Assembly (NCBI GenBank): GCA_019747455.1
Contig: JAIEQT010000041.1
Span: 1 to 7,506, forward strand
Direction: 5' to 3'
DNA length: 7,506 nucleotides
From: Chitinophagaceae bacterium
Lineage (GTDB): Bacteria; Bacteroidota; Bacteroidia; Chitinophagales; Chitinophagaceae
Shown here: piece by piece, positions 1-6,581 of the stretch
Numbering within the stretch: the first letter of the stretch is position 1
How the letters are laid out: every line of letters begins with the position of its first letter
Translations under genes and position numbers: made by a program
Notes under the pieces: generated by a model
What the model saw: only the letters and a program-made list of their open reading frames with translations
Database searches by the model: none
Told to the model about the DNA's origin: nothing

Positions 1-994
1 CTTCATTGTATAATAGCTGTTCAAGTTCAATTTTCAGGTTTTTTTCATTCAGCTCATCTTGAATTAATTCTCGAACAACCAGTTTATCCATGATTAGGTT
101 AACTAGTGAGATATATTTTATTTTGATCAATCGCTTGGCAATTTGATAACTGATATTACTTCCCTTATAACATACTACTTCGGGTACACCAAACAAGGCA
201 GTTTCGAGTGTGGCAGTACCACTCGTTACCAATGCGGCTTTTGATCTTGATAATAGATTGTAGGTATCATTTTTTATCGTAGATACATTTGAATATCCTA
301 CCAGAAATGGCTCGTAAAAGCTATGTTCTTGTGCCGGTGCCTCTGCTACTACAAATTGTTCATTCGGAAAATGCTTCGCCATCGTGAGCATGATCGGCAG
401 CTTTTTGCTAATCTCCTGTTTCCGTGAACCGGGTAGTAGCGCTATGTATTTTTTTTCGTCTGACGTCTGACGTCCGACGTCGGACGCTTTCCTAATGACT
501 TCAACAAGCGGATGCCCTACATATTCTACTTCCCAATTCCAGTTATTTTTAAAATAGTCTTTTTCGAAGGGTAGGATACACAACATCAAGTCGATGCATT
601 GTTTCATTTTCTTTACCCTATTGGCTTTCCATGCCCATACTTGCGGGGCAATATAATAGATAACAGTAATGCCCTGTTTTTTGGCCCATTCGGCAATGCG
701 TAAGTTAAAGCCCGGGTAATCAACAAGTATCAAAGCATCCGGGCGATGAACTAAAATATCTGCCTTACACCATTTTATATTGTTGAGAATAGTCGGAAGA
801 TTCTTTACTACTTCTGCGAAACCCATAAAAGCCAGATCGCGATAGTGTTTTACAATTTGCCCACCTGCTGCTTCCATGAGATCGCCACCCCAGCAACGAA
901 AACTAGAATGACTATCCTTCTCTTTTAGCGCCTTAATAAGATTACTCCCGTGCAAATCGCCACTGGCTTCACCGGCTATGATATAATATTTCAT
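1..994 (-). CDS. lpxB: Lipid-A-disaccharide synthase LpxB (3' end cut off by window edge)
   Basis: LpxB is a GT19 glycosyltransferase that joins UDP-2,3-diacylglucosamine and lipid X (2,3-diacylglucosamine 1-phosphate) into the lipid A disaccharide at the inner face of the cytoplasmic membrane. The reverse strand encodes 331 residues before the window ends; E. coli LpxB, recalled as 382 residues, suggests roughly 40-50 C-terminal residues are missing. Visible family motifs are GEASGD (residues 8-13), VDYPGFN (91-97, with D92 matching the catalytic Asp region of E. coli LpxB), APQVWAW (116-122), LPFEK (141-145), VGHPL (159-163), LPGSR (187-191) and SGTATLE (258-264). The ATG at 994 is chosen because the family motif GEASGD follows at the usual distance. 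Oddity: residues 171-179 (SDVGRQTSD) are encoded by a tandem heptamer array in the linker between the two GT-B halves, next to a run of eight A. Identity is very secure; the missing end is simply outside the window. Confidence 0.97.
   Translation of the reverse strand, partial: MKYYIIAGEASGDLHGSNLIKALKEKDSHSSFRCWGGDLMEAAGGQIVKHYRDLAFMGFAEVVKNLPTILNNIKWCKADILVHRPDALILVDYPGFNLRIAEWAKKQGITVIYYIAPQVWAWKANRVKKMKQCIDLMLCILPFEKDYFKNNWNWEVEYVGHPLVEVIRKASDVGRQTSDEKKYIALLPGSRKQEISKKLPIMLTMAKHFPNEQFVVAEAPAQEHSFYEPFLVGYSNVSTIKNDTYNLLSRSKAALVTSGTATLETALFGVPEVVCYKGSNISYQIAKRLIKIKYISLVNLIMDKLVVRELIQDELNEKNLKIELEQLLYNE
458..485. repeat. Four tandem GTCNGAC heptamers inside lpxB
   Basis: Four contiguous 7-base units are seen: GTCTGAC, GTCTGAC, GTCCGAC, GTCGGAC. 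Each unit is a palindrome around its central base, and the last two together form a perfect 14-base palindrome (472-485). The array encodes LpxB residues 171-179 plus the last base of codon 170, in the variable linker before the LPGSR motif. Because a unit is 7 bases, gain or loss of one would shift the lpxB frame, whereas a change of three would not. It resembles low-complexity GACGTC-rich inserts that I recall from other Bacteroidota genomes, but I cannot verify that here. Confidence 0.9.
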
Positions 995-1053
995 GCCCTG
1001 TAAAATTACTATAAGCCATTGAAAACCAGTTTTTATTCCAAAAAAACGCATAT

Positions 1054-1069
1054 AACTAAAAAAATAGTT
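1054..1069. promoter_or_regulatory. Upstream operator-like inverted repeat of the BlaI-type gene
   Basis: AACTA (1054-1058), six A, then TAGTT (1065-1069) form an inverted repeat with its centre at 1061.5. The inner core ACTA-N6-TAGT is identical in layout to the second dyad at 1072-1091, and the two centres are exactly 20 bases apart, about two helical turns. It overlaps the proposed -33 element. BlaI/MecI proteins are dimeric winged-helix repressors that bind such dyads upstream of their own gene; assigning this site to the adjacent repressor is inference. Confidence 0.6.
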
Positions 1070-1099
1070 TGTAAACTAAAAAATTAGTTTATATCTTTA
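1068..1099 (+). promoter_or_regulatory. Probable promoter of the blaI/blaR1-like pair
   Basis: TTTG at 1068-1071 fits the Bacteroidota -33 element and TATCTTTA at 1092-1099 fits the -7 consensus TAnnTTTG except for its last base. The 20-base spacer is usual for this phylum. Transcription would start near 1104-1106, leaving a leader of about 15 bases before the ATG at 1121. The spacer is filled exactly by a perfect inverted repeat, so a bound repressor would block sigma-factor contact. Start site and strength are inferred. Confidence 0.55.
1072..1091. promoter_or_regulatory. Perfect operator dyad in the promoter spacer
   Basis: TAAACTAA (1072-1079), AAAA, TTAGTTTA (1084-1091) is a perfect inverted repeat with 8-base arms. 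It fills the gap between the proposed -33 and -7 elements and shares the ACTA-N6-TAGT core with the weaker dyad 20 bases upstream. Its position directly ahead of a BlaI/MecI-type repressor gene makes autorepression the natural reading. It could also affect lpxB, which is divergent from here. Confidence 0.7.
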
Positions 1100-1120
1100 A
1101 GGCATAAAAATACCCCCAGT

Positions 1121-1483
1121 ATGAAACCATTAACAAAAGCAGAAGAACAAATCATGCAAAGCATCTGGAAGCTGGATGCTGCATTTTTAAAAGACATTGT
1201 AGATGCACAGCCCGAACCAAAACCACATAGTAATACGGTGGCAACCATCATCAAGATTTTGGTAGACAAAGGTTTTGTAGGTGTAAAACAAATTGGCAGA
1301 GTGCACGAATATTATCCACTTATTAGTAAAGAAAAATATTCATCCAGCACCATGAAAACCTTGGTGGAAGGCTATTTTGAAGGCTCTTTTACTGATGCCG
1401 TATCCTTTATGGTAAAACAAAAGAATTTAAGTGTAAAGGAATTAGAGCTGTTATTACAAGAGATTAAAAAAACTAAAAAATAA
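1121..1483 (+). CDS. BlaI/MecI/CopY-family transcriptional repressor
   Basis: This 120-residue protein has the length and layout of BlaI/MecI repressors (MecI 123). An N-terminal winged helix (about residues 3-72) contains LTKAEEQIMQSIW, the recognition-helix region SNTVATIIKILVDKG, and a wing ending in YYPL. A C-terminal helical dimerisation part covers about 74-118. Known family members bind operator dyads as dimers and are inactivated by cleavage in the C-terminal part once their partner BlaR1/MecR1 is activated. Gapless alignment with MecI from memory, over GGF...LS...E, places the Asn-Phe scissile pair of MecI at Phe96-Met97 here, so the bond is not conserved in sequence. The gene starts 5 bases before an M56 peptidase gene, so the two are surely co-transcribed, and two inverted repeats sit in its promoter. 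No beta-lactamase gene is next to it, so the regulated targets are unknown. Family assignment is secure; the signal is not known. Confidence 0.95.
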   Translation: MKPLTKAEEQIMQSIWKLDAAFLKDIVDAQPEPKPHSNTVATIIKILVDKGFVGVKQIGRVHEYYPLISKEKYSSSTMKTLVEGYFEGSFTDAVSFMVKQKNLSVKELELLLQEIKKTKK

Positions 1484-1488
1484 TTCCT

Positions 1489-3756
1489 ATGTTAACTGCC
1501 CTTTATTATTTTCTGCAAGTAATACTTTGTAGTGGTATTATGATGGGGTATTACTGGTTGGTATTACGTGATAAAAAATTTCACCAATACAACCGATTCT
1601 ATTTATTGCTAACAGCCGCAACTGCCTGGATCATTCCACTCATTAAAATCCAGTGGGTACCCAAACCGGCTGCTAAGGTTCCGGTATATGAATTTCTTAC
1701 CGTTATTGCGGATAGCAATACTCGTATTGATGCCTCTTTGTATAATCGTTGGTATCAATTAAGTTGGCAATCTGGACTAACACTACTCTATGTAGTTGTT
1801 TCTACAGTGTTCTTAATAATACTGTTAACAGGGATTATGCGTGTATGGAAATTGGTGCGTACGCATACCATCACTTCGGTGGGTGATTTCTTTTTAATAC
1901 TTACAAAAACAGCAGGCACTCCTTTTTCTTTCTTTAGTTATGTTTTTTGGAATGAAGCGGTAGATATCAATAGTACTACGGGTAAGCAAATGCTACAGCA
2001 CGAAATTACTCATGTGCAGCAGAAACACTCCTTTGATAAATTATTTATTCAATTGGTTATGATTGCCGGATGGTTTAATCCTTTTTTCTGGATGATCAAA
2101 GCCGAAATGAGTATGATTCATGAATATATTGCCGATAAAAAATCGGTGGAGCAGGGCGATACGGCTGCATTGGCGGCCATGTTGTTAACAGCCGCTTATC
2201 CGCAACAACAATTTTTATTATCCAACCCATTTTTCTTTTCACCCATCAAAAGGCGGATCGCTATGTTAACCAATCAATCCCATCCAAAATTTAGTTATCT
2301 ACGTCGCTTGGTTATTTTACCACTGCTCGCCGTTGTAGTTGTGTTGTTTGCATTCCGTTCAAATGAGCTTCGAGAAAAGCAGCCACTATCGCTTGTTGGA
2401 GCAGTAACAAATATCACAACACCAGTTATTAATAAGATCAAATCAGTAGTAGTACCCGTAAAAACAGATATAGTTAAAAAAGATACAACAATTCTTACCG
2501 GTGATTCTGTGTATGTGATACCGAATGGTAAGGAGGTGAAGATTATTGGGAACCCAACATTTGTAACACCGAAAGATGGGAATATTTTTTATTTTTCTCC
2601 TAAGTCCAGTCAAACTATTAACTTAAAAGGATTTCCTAATGATGTTTTAATTATACTTGATGGAAAAATTATCGACAAAAAAATACTTGATAGTTATGAT
2701 TCAAATGCAATTGAGTCTGTTACCGTTTTAAAAGATAAAGCCTCTATTGCAGTATATGGAGAAGAAGGTAAAAATGGAGTAATCATCATCAAGTCTAGGC
2801 GGCCAAAAGTTGTACAGGGATATAAGATAGAAGAAGAATCGACCGGTAGAGAAAAGATACTTGTAAATTCATTTGAGTCTACAAATAATAATGTAAAAGA
2901 TTTCAATAAGGCACTGTACTTATTAGATGGTTTAATTGTTGATTCTACTTCGTTTAAAATGATTAGTCCTAGCGATATTCATAGCATTAATATTCTTAAT
3001 TCAAAACAGGGAGAAGAGCTTTTCGGCGAAAAAGGTAAATTTGGTGTAATTGATATTAAAACAAAGCAGTATTTACTAAGTAAAAGTTCTCCGCTAAGTG
3101 TCACTTCGATTAGAAAGGGCTTCGATATTTCGGAAATAGCGAAAGAATTTTATACTCGCAATCCTGATATTAAAAATGTGTACTGGTCGCACTCACCCCT
3201 AAAAATGCATATTCATTTACATAATGGCTCTGTTGAATCTTATGATCTAACAAATGCTAGTAGCAAAGCCTTAGCAGAAAAACGGTATGGTGCTTTACCG
3301 ATACCCAATAAAAAATTAGTTGAAATATCTTTAAAGAAAGCAGAGGGCGATACTACTTTTCCTAAAAAAATGCCACTGAGTATTCGTACAGTGCCAAAGG
3401 GTAAATTAGGTGAAGAAAAGGGCTACGAAAAAGTATTCACTATATCCCAAGTACCTGCCAGTTTTCCCGGTGGTAAAAGCGCATGGGATAAATATTTAGA
3501 AAGAAATCTGAAAAAAGATATTGTTGTAGAAAAAGGGGGTCCTCCCGGTACATACACTGTTATAGTTAGTTTTATAGTTAATTCAGAAGGGTTTATAAGC
3601 GAGGTTAAAGCAGTGAATGACCCTGGGTATGGATCTGCTGCTGAAGCAGTTCGATTGATTCAAAAAGGACCTAGATGGAAACCTGCACAACAAAATGGAA
3701 AGAACGTGACCTCTAGGGTAAAACAATCAATCACCTATGTTGTTTCTGAGGAATAA
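1489..3756 (+). CDS. BlaR1-like M56 metallopeptidase with two plug-like repeats and a TonB C-terminal domain
   Basis: This is a 755-residue membrane sensor/protease, partner of the upstream repressor. The N-terminal part resembles BlaR1/MecR1: hydrophobic segments at about 3-24, 38-55, 96-117 and 272-289, possibly another at 186-203. Between them lies the zinc site HEITH (171-175), with HEYIAD (211-216) supplying E212 as probable third ligand. The rest, from about 290, should lie in the periplasm. It lacks the penicillin-binding (class D beta-lactamase-like) sensor of classical BlaR1; I see no such domain. Instead there are two related segments at about 382-438 and 472-526, each with a LDG strand, an I-x-S-(V/I) segment, and a final YGEEGKNGVIIIK- or FGEKGKFGVIDIK-type motif like the plug ending of SusC-type receptors. 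A small module follows at 541-604 (NPDIKNVYW ... YGALP), then a TonB C-terminal domain at about 647-752 with FPGG (659-662), YLERNL (669-674) and RWKPAQQNGK (729-738). The M56-TonB combination is common in Bacteroidota. Ligand and substrate are inferred, not shown. Confidence 0.93.
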   Translation: MLTALYYFLQVILCSGIMMGYYWLVLRDKKFHQYNRFYLLLTAATAWIIPLIKIQWVPKPAAKVPVYEFLTVIADSNTRIDASLYNRWYQLSWQSGLTLLYVVVSTVFLIILLTGIMRVWKLVRTHTITSVGDFFLILTKTAGTPFSFFSYVFWNEAVDINSTTGKQMLQHEITHVQQKHSFDKLFIQLVMIAGWFNPFFWMIKAEMSMIHEYIADKKSVEQGDTAALAAMLLTAAYPQQQFLLSNPFFFSPIKRRIAMLTNQSHPKFSYLRRLVILPLLAVVVVLFAFRSNELREKQPLSLVGAVTNITTPVINKIKSVVVPVKTDIVKKDTTILTGDSVYVIPNGKEVKIIGNPTFVTPKDGNIFYFSPKSSQTINLKGFPNDVLIILDGKIIDKKILDSYDSNAIESVTVLKDKASIAVYGEEGKNGVIIIKSRRPKVVQGYKIEEESTGREKILVNSFESTNNNVKDFNKALYLLDGLIVDSTSFKMISPSDIHSINILNSKQGEELFGEKGKFGVIDIKTKQYLLSKSSPLSVTSIRKGFDISEIAKEFYTRNPDIKNVYWSHSPLKMHIHLHNGSVESYDLTNASSKALAEKRYGALPIPNKKLVEISLKKAEGDTTFPKKMPLSIRTVPKGKLGEEKGYEKVFTISQVPASFPGGKSAWDKYLERNLKKDIVVEKGGPPGTYTVIVSFIVNSEGFISEVKAVNDPGYGSAAEAVRLIQKGPRWKPAQQNGKNVTSRVKQSITYVVSEE

Positions 3757-3764
3757 AATACTGA

Positions 3765-4070
3765 CTAGAAAAACCATTTAAAGCATAACGCAATTACTGC
3801 ATAACCGCAGGTGGCAAAAAAAATGCCTCTTGCGGTTTTGTCTTTTTGGGTGTTAATAAATATCGTAAATAAAATTGCATTCATTACTAAGGAAATGCTG
3901 ATGATGCCACTTAATAAAGATTTTTGTAAGCCTAATACTTGAAAAAACTCGCTTAGCGTAAACAGTCTAAACTTCCACAAGTAATAGCCGAAAAGTCCTA
4001 CCACAGGTGCAAGTAAACCCAATATCAATCCGGTTCGTAAATTATCTTTCTGCCAAAACCTTATTTCCAT
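3765..4070 (-). CDS. Small three-helix membrane protein of unknown function
   Basis: This 101-residue protein is mostly hydrophobic, with predicted membrane helices at about residues 13-32, 52-72 and 81-100 and short charged ends (MEIRFWQKDN at the start, TQKDKTARG between helices 2 and 3). I recognise no family motif. Its ATG at 4070 lies inside the last codons of surE with a 10-base overlap, which points to translational coupling and to a real gene in the surE operon. Its stop lies 8 bases from the stop of the convergent M56 gene, and its 3' third carries that gene's probable terminator hairpin on the other strand. No signal peptide or catalytic residues are apparent. A membrane-anchoring or transport role would be guesswork. 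Confidence is high that it is expressed and low for function. Confidence 0.8.
   Translation of the reverse strand: MEIRFWQKDNLRTGLILGLLAPVVGLFGYYLWKFRLFTLSEFFQVLGLQKSLLSGIISISLVMNAILFTIFINTQKDKTARGIFFATCGYAVIALCFKWFF
3803..3847 (+). terminator. Strong intrinsic terminator for the blaI/blaR1-like pair, inside the convergent gene
   Basis: Arms 3803-3816 and 3824-3837 (AACCGCAGGTGGCA and TGCCTCTTGCGGTT) form a 14-pair stem with 12 Watson-Crick pairs, one G-U and one U-U mismatch, around a loop of seven A. The plus strand continues TTTTGTCTTTTT (3836-3847), a U-rich tail. The minus-strand copy has no U-run after the hairpin, so the signal is directional for the plus strand. It lies 47 bases beyond the M56 gene's stop and within codons 75-90 of the gene on the other strand. 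Confidence 0.75.
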
Positions 4071-4840
4071 TGCTTCTCTAATTTTTTCTTCAGCTCATAA
4101 TGTGTGAGATCGAACTGAACCGGCACTACACTTACATAATTATTCTTCAGAGCCCATACATCACTGTCTTTACCCTTATCAAAATTTACAAACTCACCCG
4201 TAAGCCAATAATATTTTTTACCATGTGGGTCTCTTCTCTCATCAAATTTTTCTTCATACTTAGCGTATGCTTGTCGGCATACTTTAATACCCTTGATCAA
4301 TTTTTCCTCTGCGGCAGGTATGTTCACATTTAAACATAAATGTTTATCAAAAGATTTGCCTTTCAGAATTTTTTCTACAATAATGCGTGCATTTTTTTTT
4401 GCGGCAGTAAAATCAGCTTCGATTCTATAATCGAGTAAGCTAAAACCAATACTAGGGATACTTTCAATAGCGGCTTCCAAAGCGGCCGACATGGTACCGG
4501 AATAAATCACATTGATAGAATGGTTAGCACCATGGTTTACCCCACTAATACAGATATCCGGTTTTCTATGTAATACTTTATCAACAGAAAGTTTCACACA
4601 ATCCACCGGTGTGCCACTACAAGCATAAGCTTCTACACCATCAAAAACAGATACTTTTTGCAGTCTTAATGGTTGCCCGATCGTAATAGCGTGTCCCATA
4701 CCACTTTGAGGCTTATCGGGTGCTACTACTACAATTTTCCCTAAGCCTTTTACAGCTTCTACTAATGCGCGAATACCCGGGGCATTGTATCCATCATCAT
4801 TGGTAACTAATATAACCGGTTCTGATTTCTTTTTTGCCAT
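4061..4840 (-). CDS. surE: 5'/3'-nucleotidase SurE
   Basis: SurE is a metal-dependent cytosolic phosphatase that removes 5'- and 3'-phosphates from nucleoside monophosphates, with a role in stationary-phase survival in E. coli. The 259-residue protein carries the family motifs in order: VTNDDG (12-17), giving metal ligands D15 and D16; APDKPQSG (40-47), giving S46; GTPVDC (76-81); SGVNHGAN (99-106), giving N102; and YSGTMSAALEA (113-123). These match D8, D9, S39 and N92 of the E. coli enzyme. The length is normal. The ATG at 4840 gives an N-terminus with a short basic stretch (MAKKK) before the first beta strand, and no better start is seen. It follows the M14 peptidase gene by 39 bases and overlaps the small membrane-protein gene downstream, so the three probably form one transcript. 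The active site looks intact. Confidence 0.97.
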   Translation of the reverse strand: MAKKKSEPVILVTNDDGYNAPGIRALVEAVKGLGKIVVVAPDKPQSGMGHAITIGQPLRLQKVSVFDGVEAYACSGTPVDCVKLSVDKVLHRKPDICISGVNHGANHSINVIYSGTMSAALEAAIESIPSIGFSLLDYRIEADFTAAKKNARIIVEKILKGKSFDKHLCLNVNIPAAEEKLIKGIKVCRQAYAKYEEKFDERRDPHGKKYYWLTGEFVNFDKGKDSDVWALKNNYVSVVPVQFDLTHYELKKKLEKQWK

Positions 4841-4879
4841 AGCTGCAAGATACGATGTGGTGAATAGTTTTAATTGTAG

Positions 4880-6529
4880 TTATTTTCTTTTTTTTCCTGT
4901 TGGTTTTTCGCTAAAATATTTAAAAATGGGGTACACAACAGGTTGTGTGTTTATACCGTTGGTTTCAAAATAAGTATCAAAAAAGTTCCAGAGTAATAAA
5001 CCATCATCCGACTGGGGTTCCAGCATATAAAAAATAAGATTGGCTAAGGGTTGTGCCAGATCTATGATATAATCTCCTTTTTCTGCTACTTTTTCTATAC
5101 GCTCAAATCTTCCTTCTGCCGAAGCCATAAAATGACCCTCAAATTTTCTGGTGGCTTTAGTGAATTTCTCAACGATGAATTGTTCTCCCTCAAAAACGGT
5201 TTTCTTTTCCAGTTGTGTAACTGTTGCGCCATGTTTTTTGGCATGTTCGGCAATATTTGCAAAAATTGCAGGAATGATATACCCGCGAGGTAAAGTAGCT
5301 TGTACGGTATCTTTAAAAGCGGCATAATAGGTAATGCTATCATATTGTACAACGCGACCGGTTTTCAGTAATGCGGTACTGCCATCTGCTTTTTTATAGC
5401 GGATATAATCGTAGGTTTTGAAGGGTGCTAATGGTTTGTTAGTAGGTACCATTTTAAAGCGAACGCCTTTTTGAATTTTTCCGGCATTATCCAATACATT
5501 TTTAATAGCAGCTGTTTCGGCTTCTTTGTTGATGCGAAGGATATCTTGTGCATGCGTGTTGGTATAGGAAAGAATTTCATAAACAAAGCTATATGTGGTA
5601 TTGATACGCTGATAAAAACGTTCATGGGCAAAAGCTTCACTTAAAATACTCATTCGGTTACGTAATCCAAATTGATTAATCAGGTATCGAGGATGATGAT
5701 TATAGGTATAAAAATTTTTAGGAGGCCATGCTTCGCGGGTATTATAATCACCAAACGGACCAAAGTACAATCCATTTTTGTCTTTTACTTCTTTAGTGAT
5801 AAATGGGAGCATTTGATCATTTACAAAATGATAGGGGCCTGGTTGTCCGCCCGATAAATAGCCCGGAGCCCAGGTAAGTGAGTAGCCATGCCAGGTGCCA
5901 TTGGTAGTATGAAGGTCAACCGATACCTGTGGATCCCAAGCGGTGATGAGATTTTGAATAAGACCGGCCGTTTCGGGCGCTTCCATTTTGATACCATCGC
6001 GGTTAAGGTCGAGGCCTTGTCCATTTTCACGCTCACCGGTTTCTAATGGACTATTTTCCTGAGTTGGTCTTAATCCTTTGGCCATTTTATCATTGCCATC
6101 GGTATTATATATTGGAACGAATACGATGATTTGATTGTTGAGTAAAGAAGATTTATCACCGAGTAGAATATCGCGCATAAGCATCATGGTTACTTCCTTG
6201 CCTTCTACTTCGCCTGCATGAATATCTCCTTGAATATAGATAACCTGTTTACCAGAAGCTTTTGCTTCTGCCGGTGAAGTTATTTTGGGGTTGGCCAATA
6301 CCACCATAGGAATATCTTTTCCCATGGTGCTTTTACCGATGCTGCCAACATGCATGTAGTTAGTAAGGGGTTGCATAGCAGCAATGAAATTTAGTACATC
6401 GGTATGGGTAGAAGTTTTTTCAAAATTCGATTTTTCAGGTGTGAGGAGGAGGGATTCGGGGAAGGTGGTTTGTTGGGACTTTGCCCCTAAACAAATAATA
6501 AGGAAGGGTAGTGTAAATAATTTTCTCAT
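4880..6529 (-). CDS. Secreted M14-family zinc carboxypeptidase
   Basis: This 549-residue protein begins with a signal peptide (MRK, then a hydrophobic stretch to about residue 16, cleavage near AKSQ). There is no convincing lipobox, so a soluble periplasmic or secreted enzyme is expected. The M14 fold is recognisable by HAGE (104-107), giving zinc ligands H104 and E107, by LDLNRD (173-178) for substrate-carboxylate binding, by DLHTT (205-209) giving the third ligand H207, and by SEAFAH (297-302) giving the probable catalytic E298. After the catalytic domain (about 40-325) comes a long C-terminal extension with EPQSDDGLLLWNFFD (504-518), a feature I associate with the large Bacteroidota M14 subfamily, and a basic tail (KKRK). 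M14 enzymes hydrolyse C-terminal peptide bonds or, in some groups, gamma-D-Glu bonds of muropeptides; which applies here cannot be read off. It heads a probable operon with surE. Family assignment is firm, substrate unknown. Confidence 0.94.
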   Translation of the reverse strand: MRKLFTLPFLIICLGAKSQQTTFPESLLLTPEKSNFEKTSTHTDVLNFIAAMQPLTNYMHVGSIGKSTMGKDIPMVVLANPKITSPAEAKASGKQVIYIQGDIHAGEVEGKEVTMMLMRDILLGDKSSLLNNQIIVFVPIYNTDGNDKMAKGLRPTQENSPLETGERENGQGLDLNRDGIKMEAPETAGLIQNLITAWDPQVSVDLHTTNGTWHGYSLTWAPGYLSGGQPGPYHFVNDQMLPFITKEVKDKNGLYFGPFGDYNTREAWPPKNFYTYNHHPRYLINQFGLRNRMSILSEAFAHERFYQRINTTYSFVYEILSYTNTHAQDILRINKEAETAAIKNVLDNAGKIQKGVRFKMVPTNKPLAPFKTYDYIRYKKADGSTALLKTGRVVQYDSITYYAAFKDTVQATLPRGYIIPAIFANIAEHAKKHGATVTQLEKKTVFEGEQFIVEKFTKATRKFEGHFMASAEGRFERIEKVAEKGDYIIDLAQPLANLIFYMLEPQSDDGLLLWNFFDTYFETNGINTQPVVYPIFKYFSEKPTGKKRK

Positions 6530-6581
6530 GAGGTGAAATTAGGGGGAAAAACTGCCTTCTCAGATGGGGAATAAATATTTT

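Noticed and set aside
458..485. CRISPR or integration-site reading of the heptamer array
   Set aside because: Units are 7 bases with no spacers and lie inside an intact gene frame, so neither fits.
995..1050. Promoter for lpxB (TAATTTTA on the minus strand at 1008-1001)
   Set aside because: The -7-like motif has no -33 TTG at the right distance (the nearest is about 30 bases away) and would give almost no leader. I could not support it.
1084..1269. Minus-strand reading frame with a lipoprotein-like start (hydrophobic stretch, then GSGC)
   Set aside because: It lies fully over the blaI-type gene and its promoter. The plus-strand protein is a clear family member, so this is a chance antisense frame.
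1970..1990. Possible penicillin-binding S-x-x-K motif in the M56 protein (near residues 162-166)
   Set aside because: It lies just before the HEITH zinc site in the protease region, not in an exported sensor domain, and lacks the other motifs of that family.
2694..2906. Minus-strand frame of 70 residues inside the M56 gene
   Set aside because: It is antisense to the plug-like region and shows no recognisable features.
4100..4333. Plus-strand frame of 77 residues
   Set aside because: It is antisense to surE, whose motifs are complete; no family features.
5821..6036. Minus-strand frame of 71 residues and other short frames over the M14 gene (5051-5640)
   Set aside because: They are out-of-frame shadows of the M14 gene, which has a full set of catalytic residues.
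6530..6580. Promoter for the M14-surE operon
   Set aside because: No minus-strand pair of -33 and -7 elements with proper spacing was found in the gap, although one must exist here or nearby.
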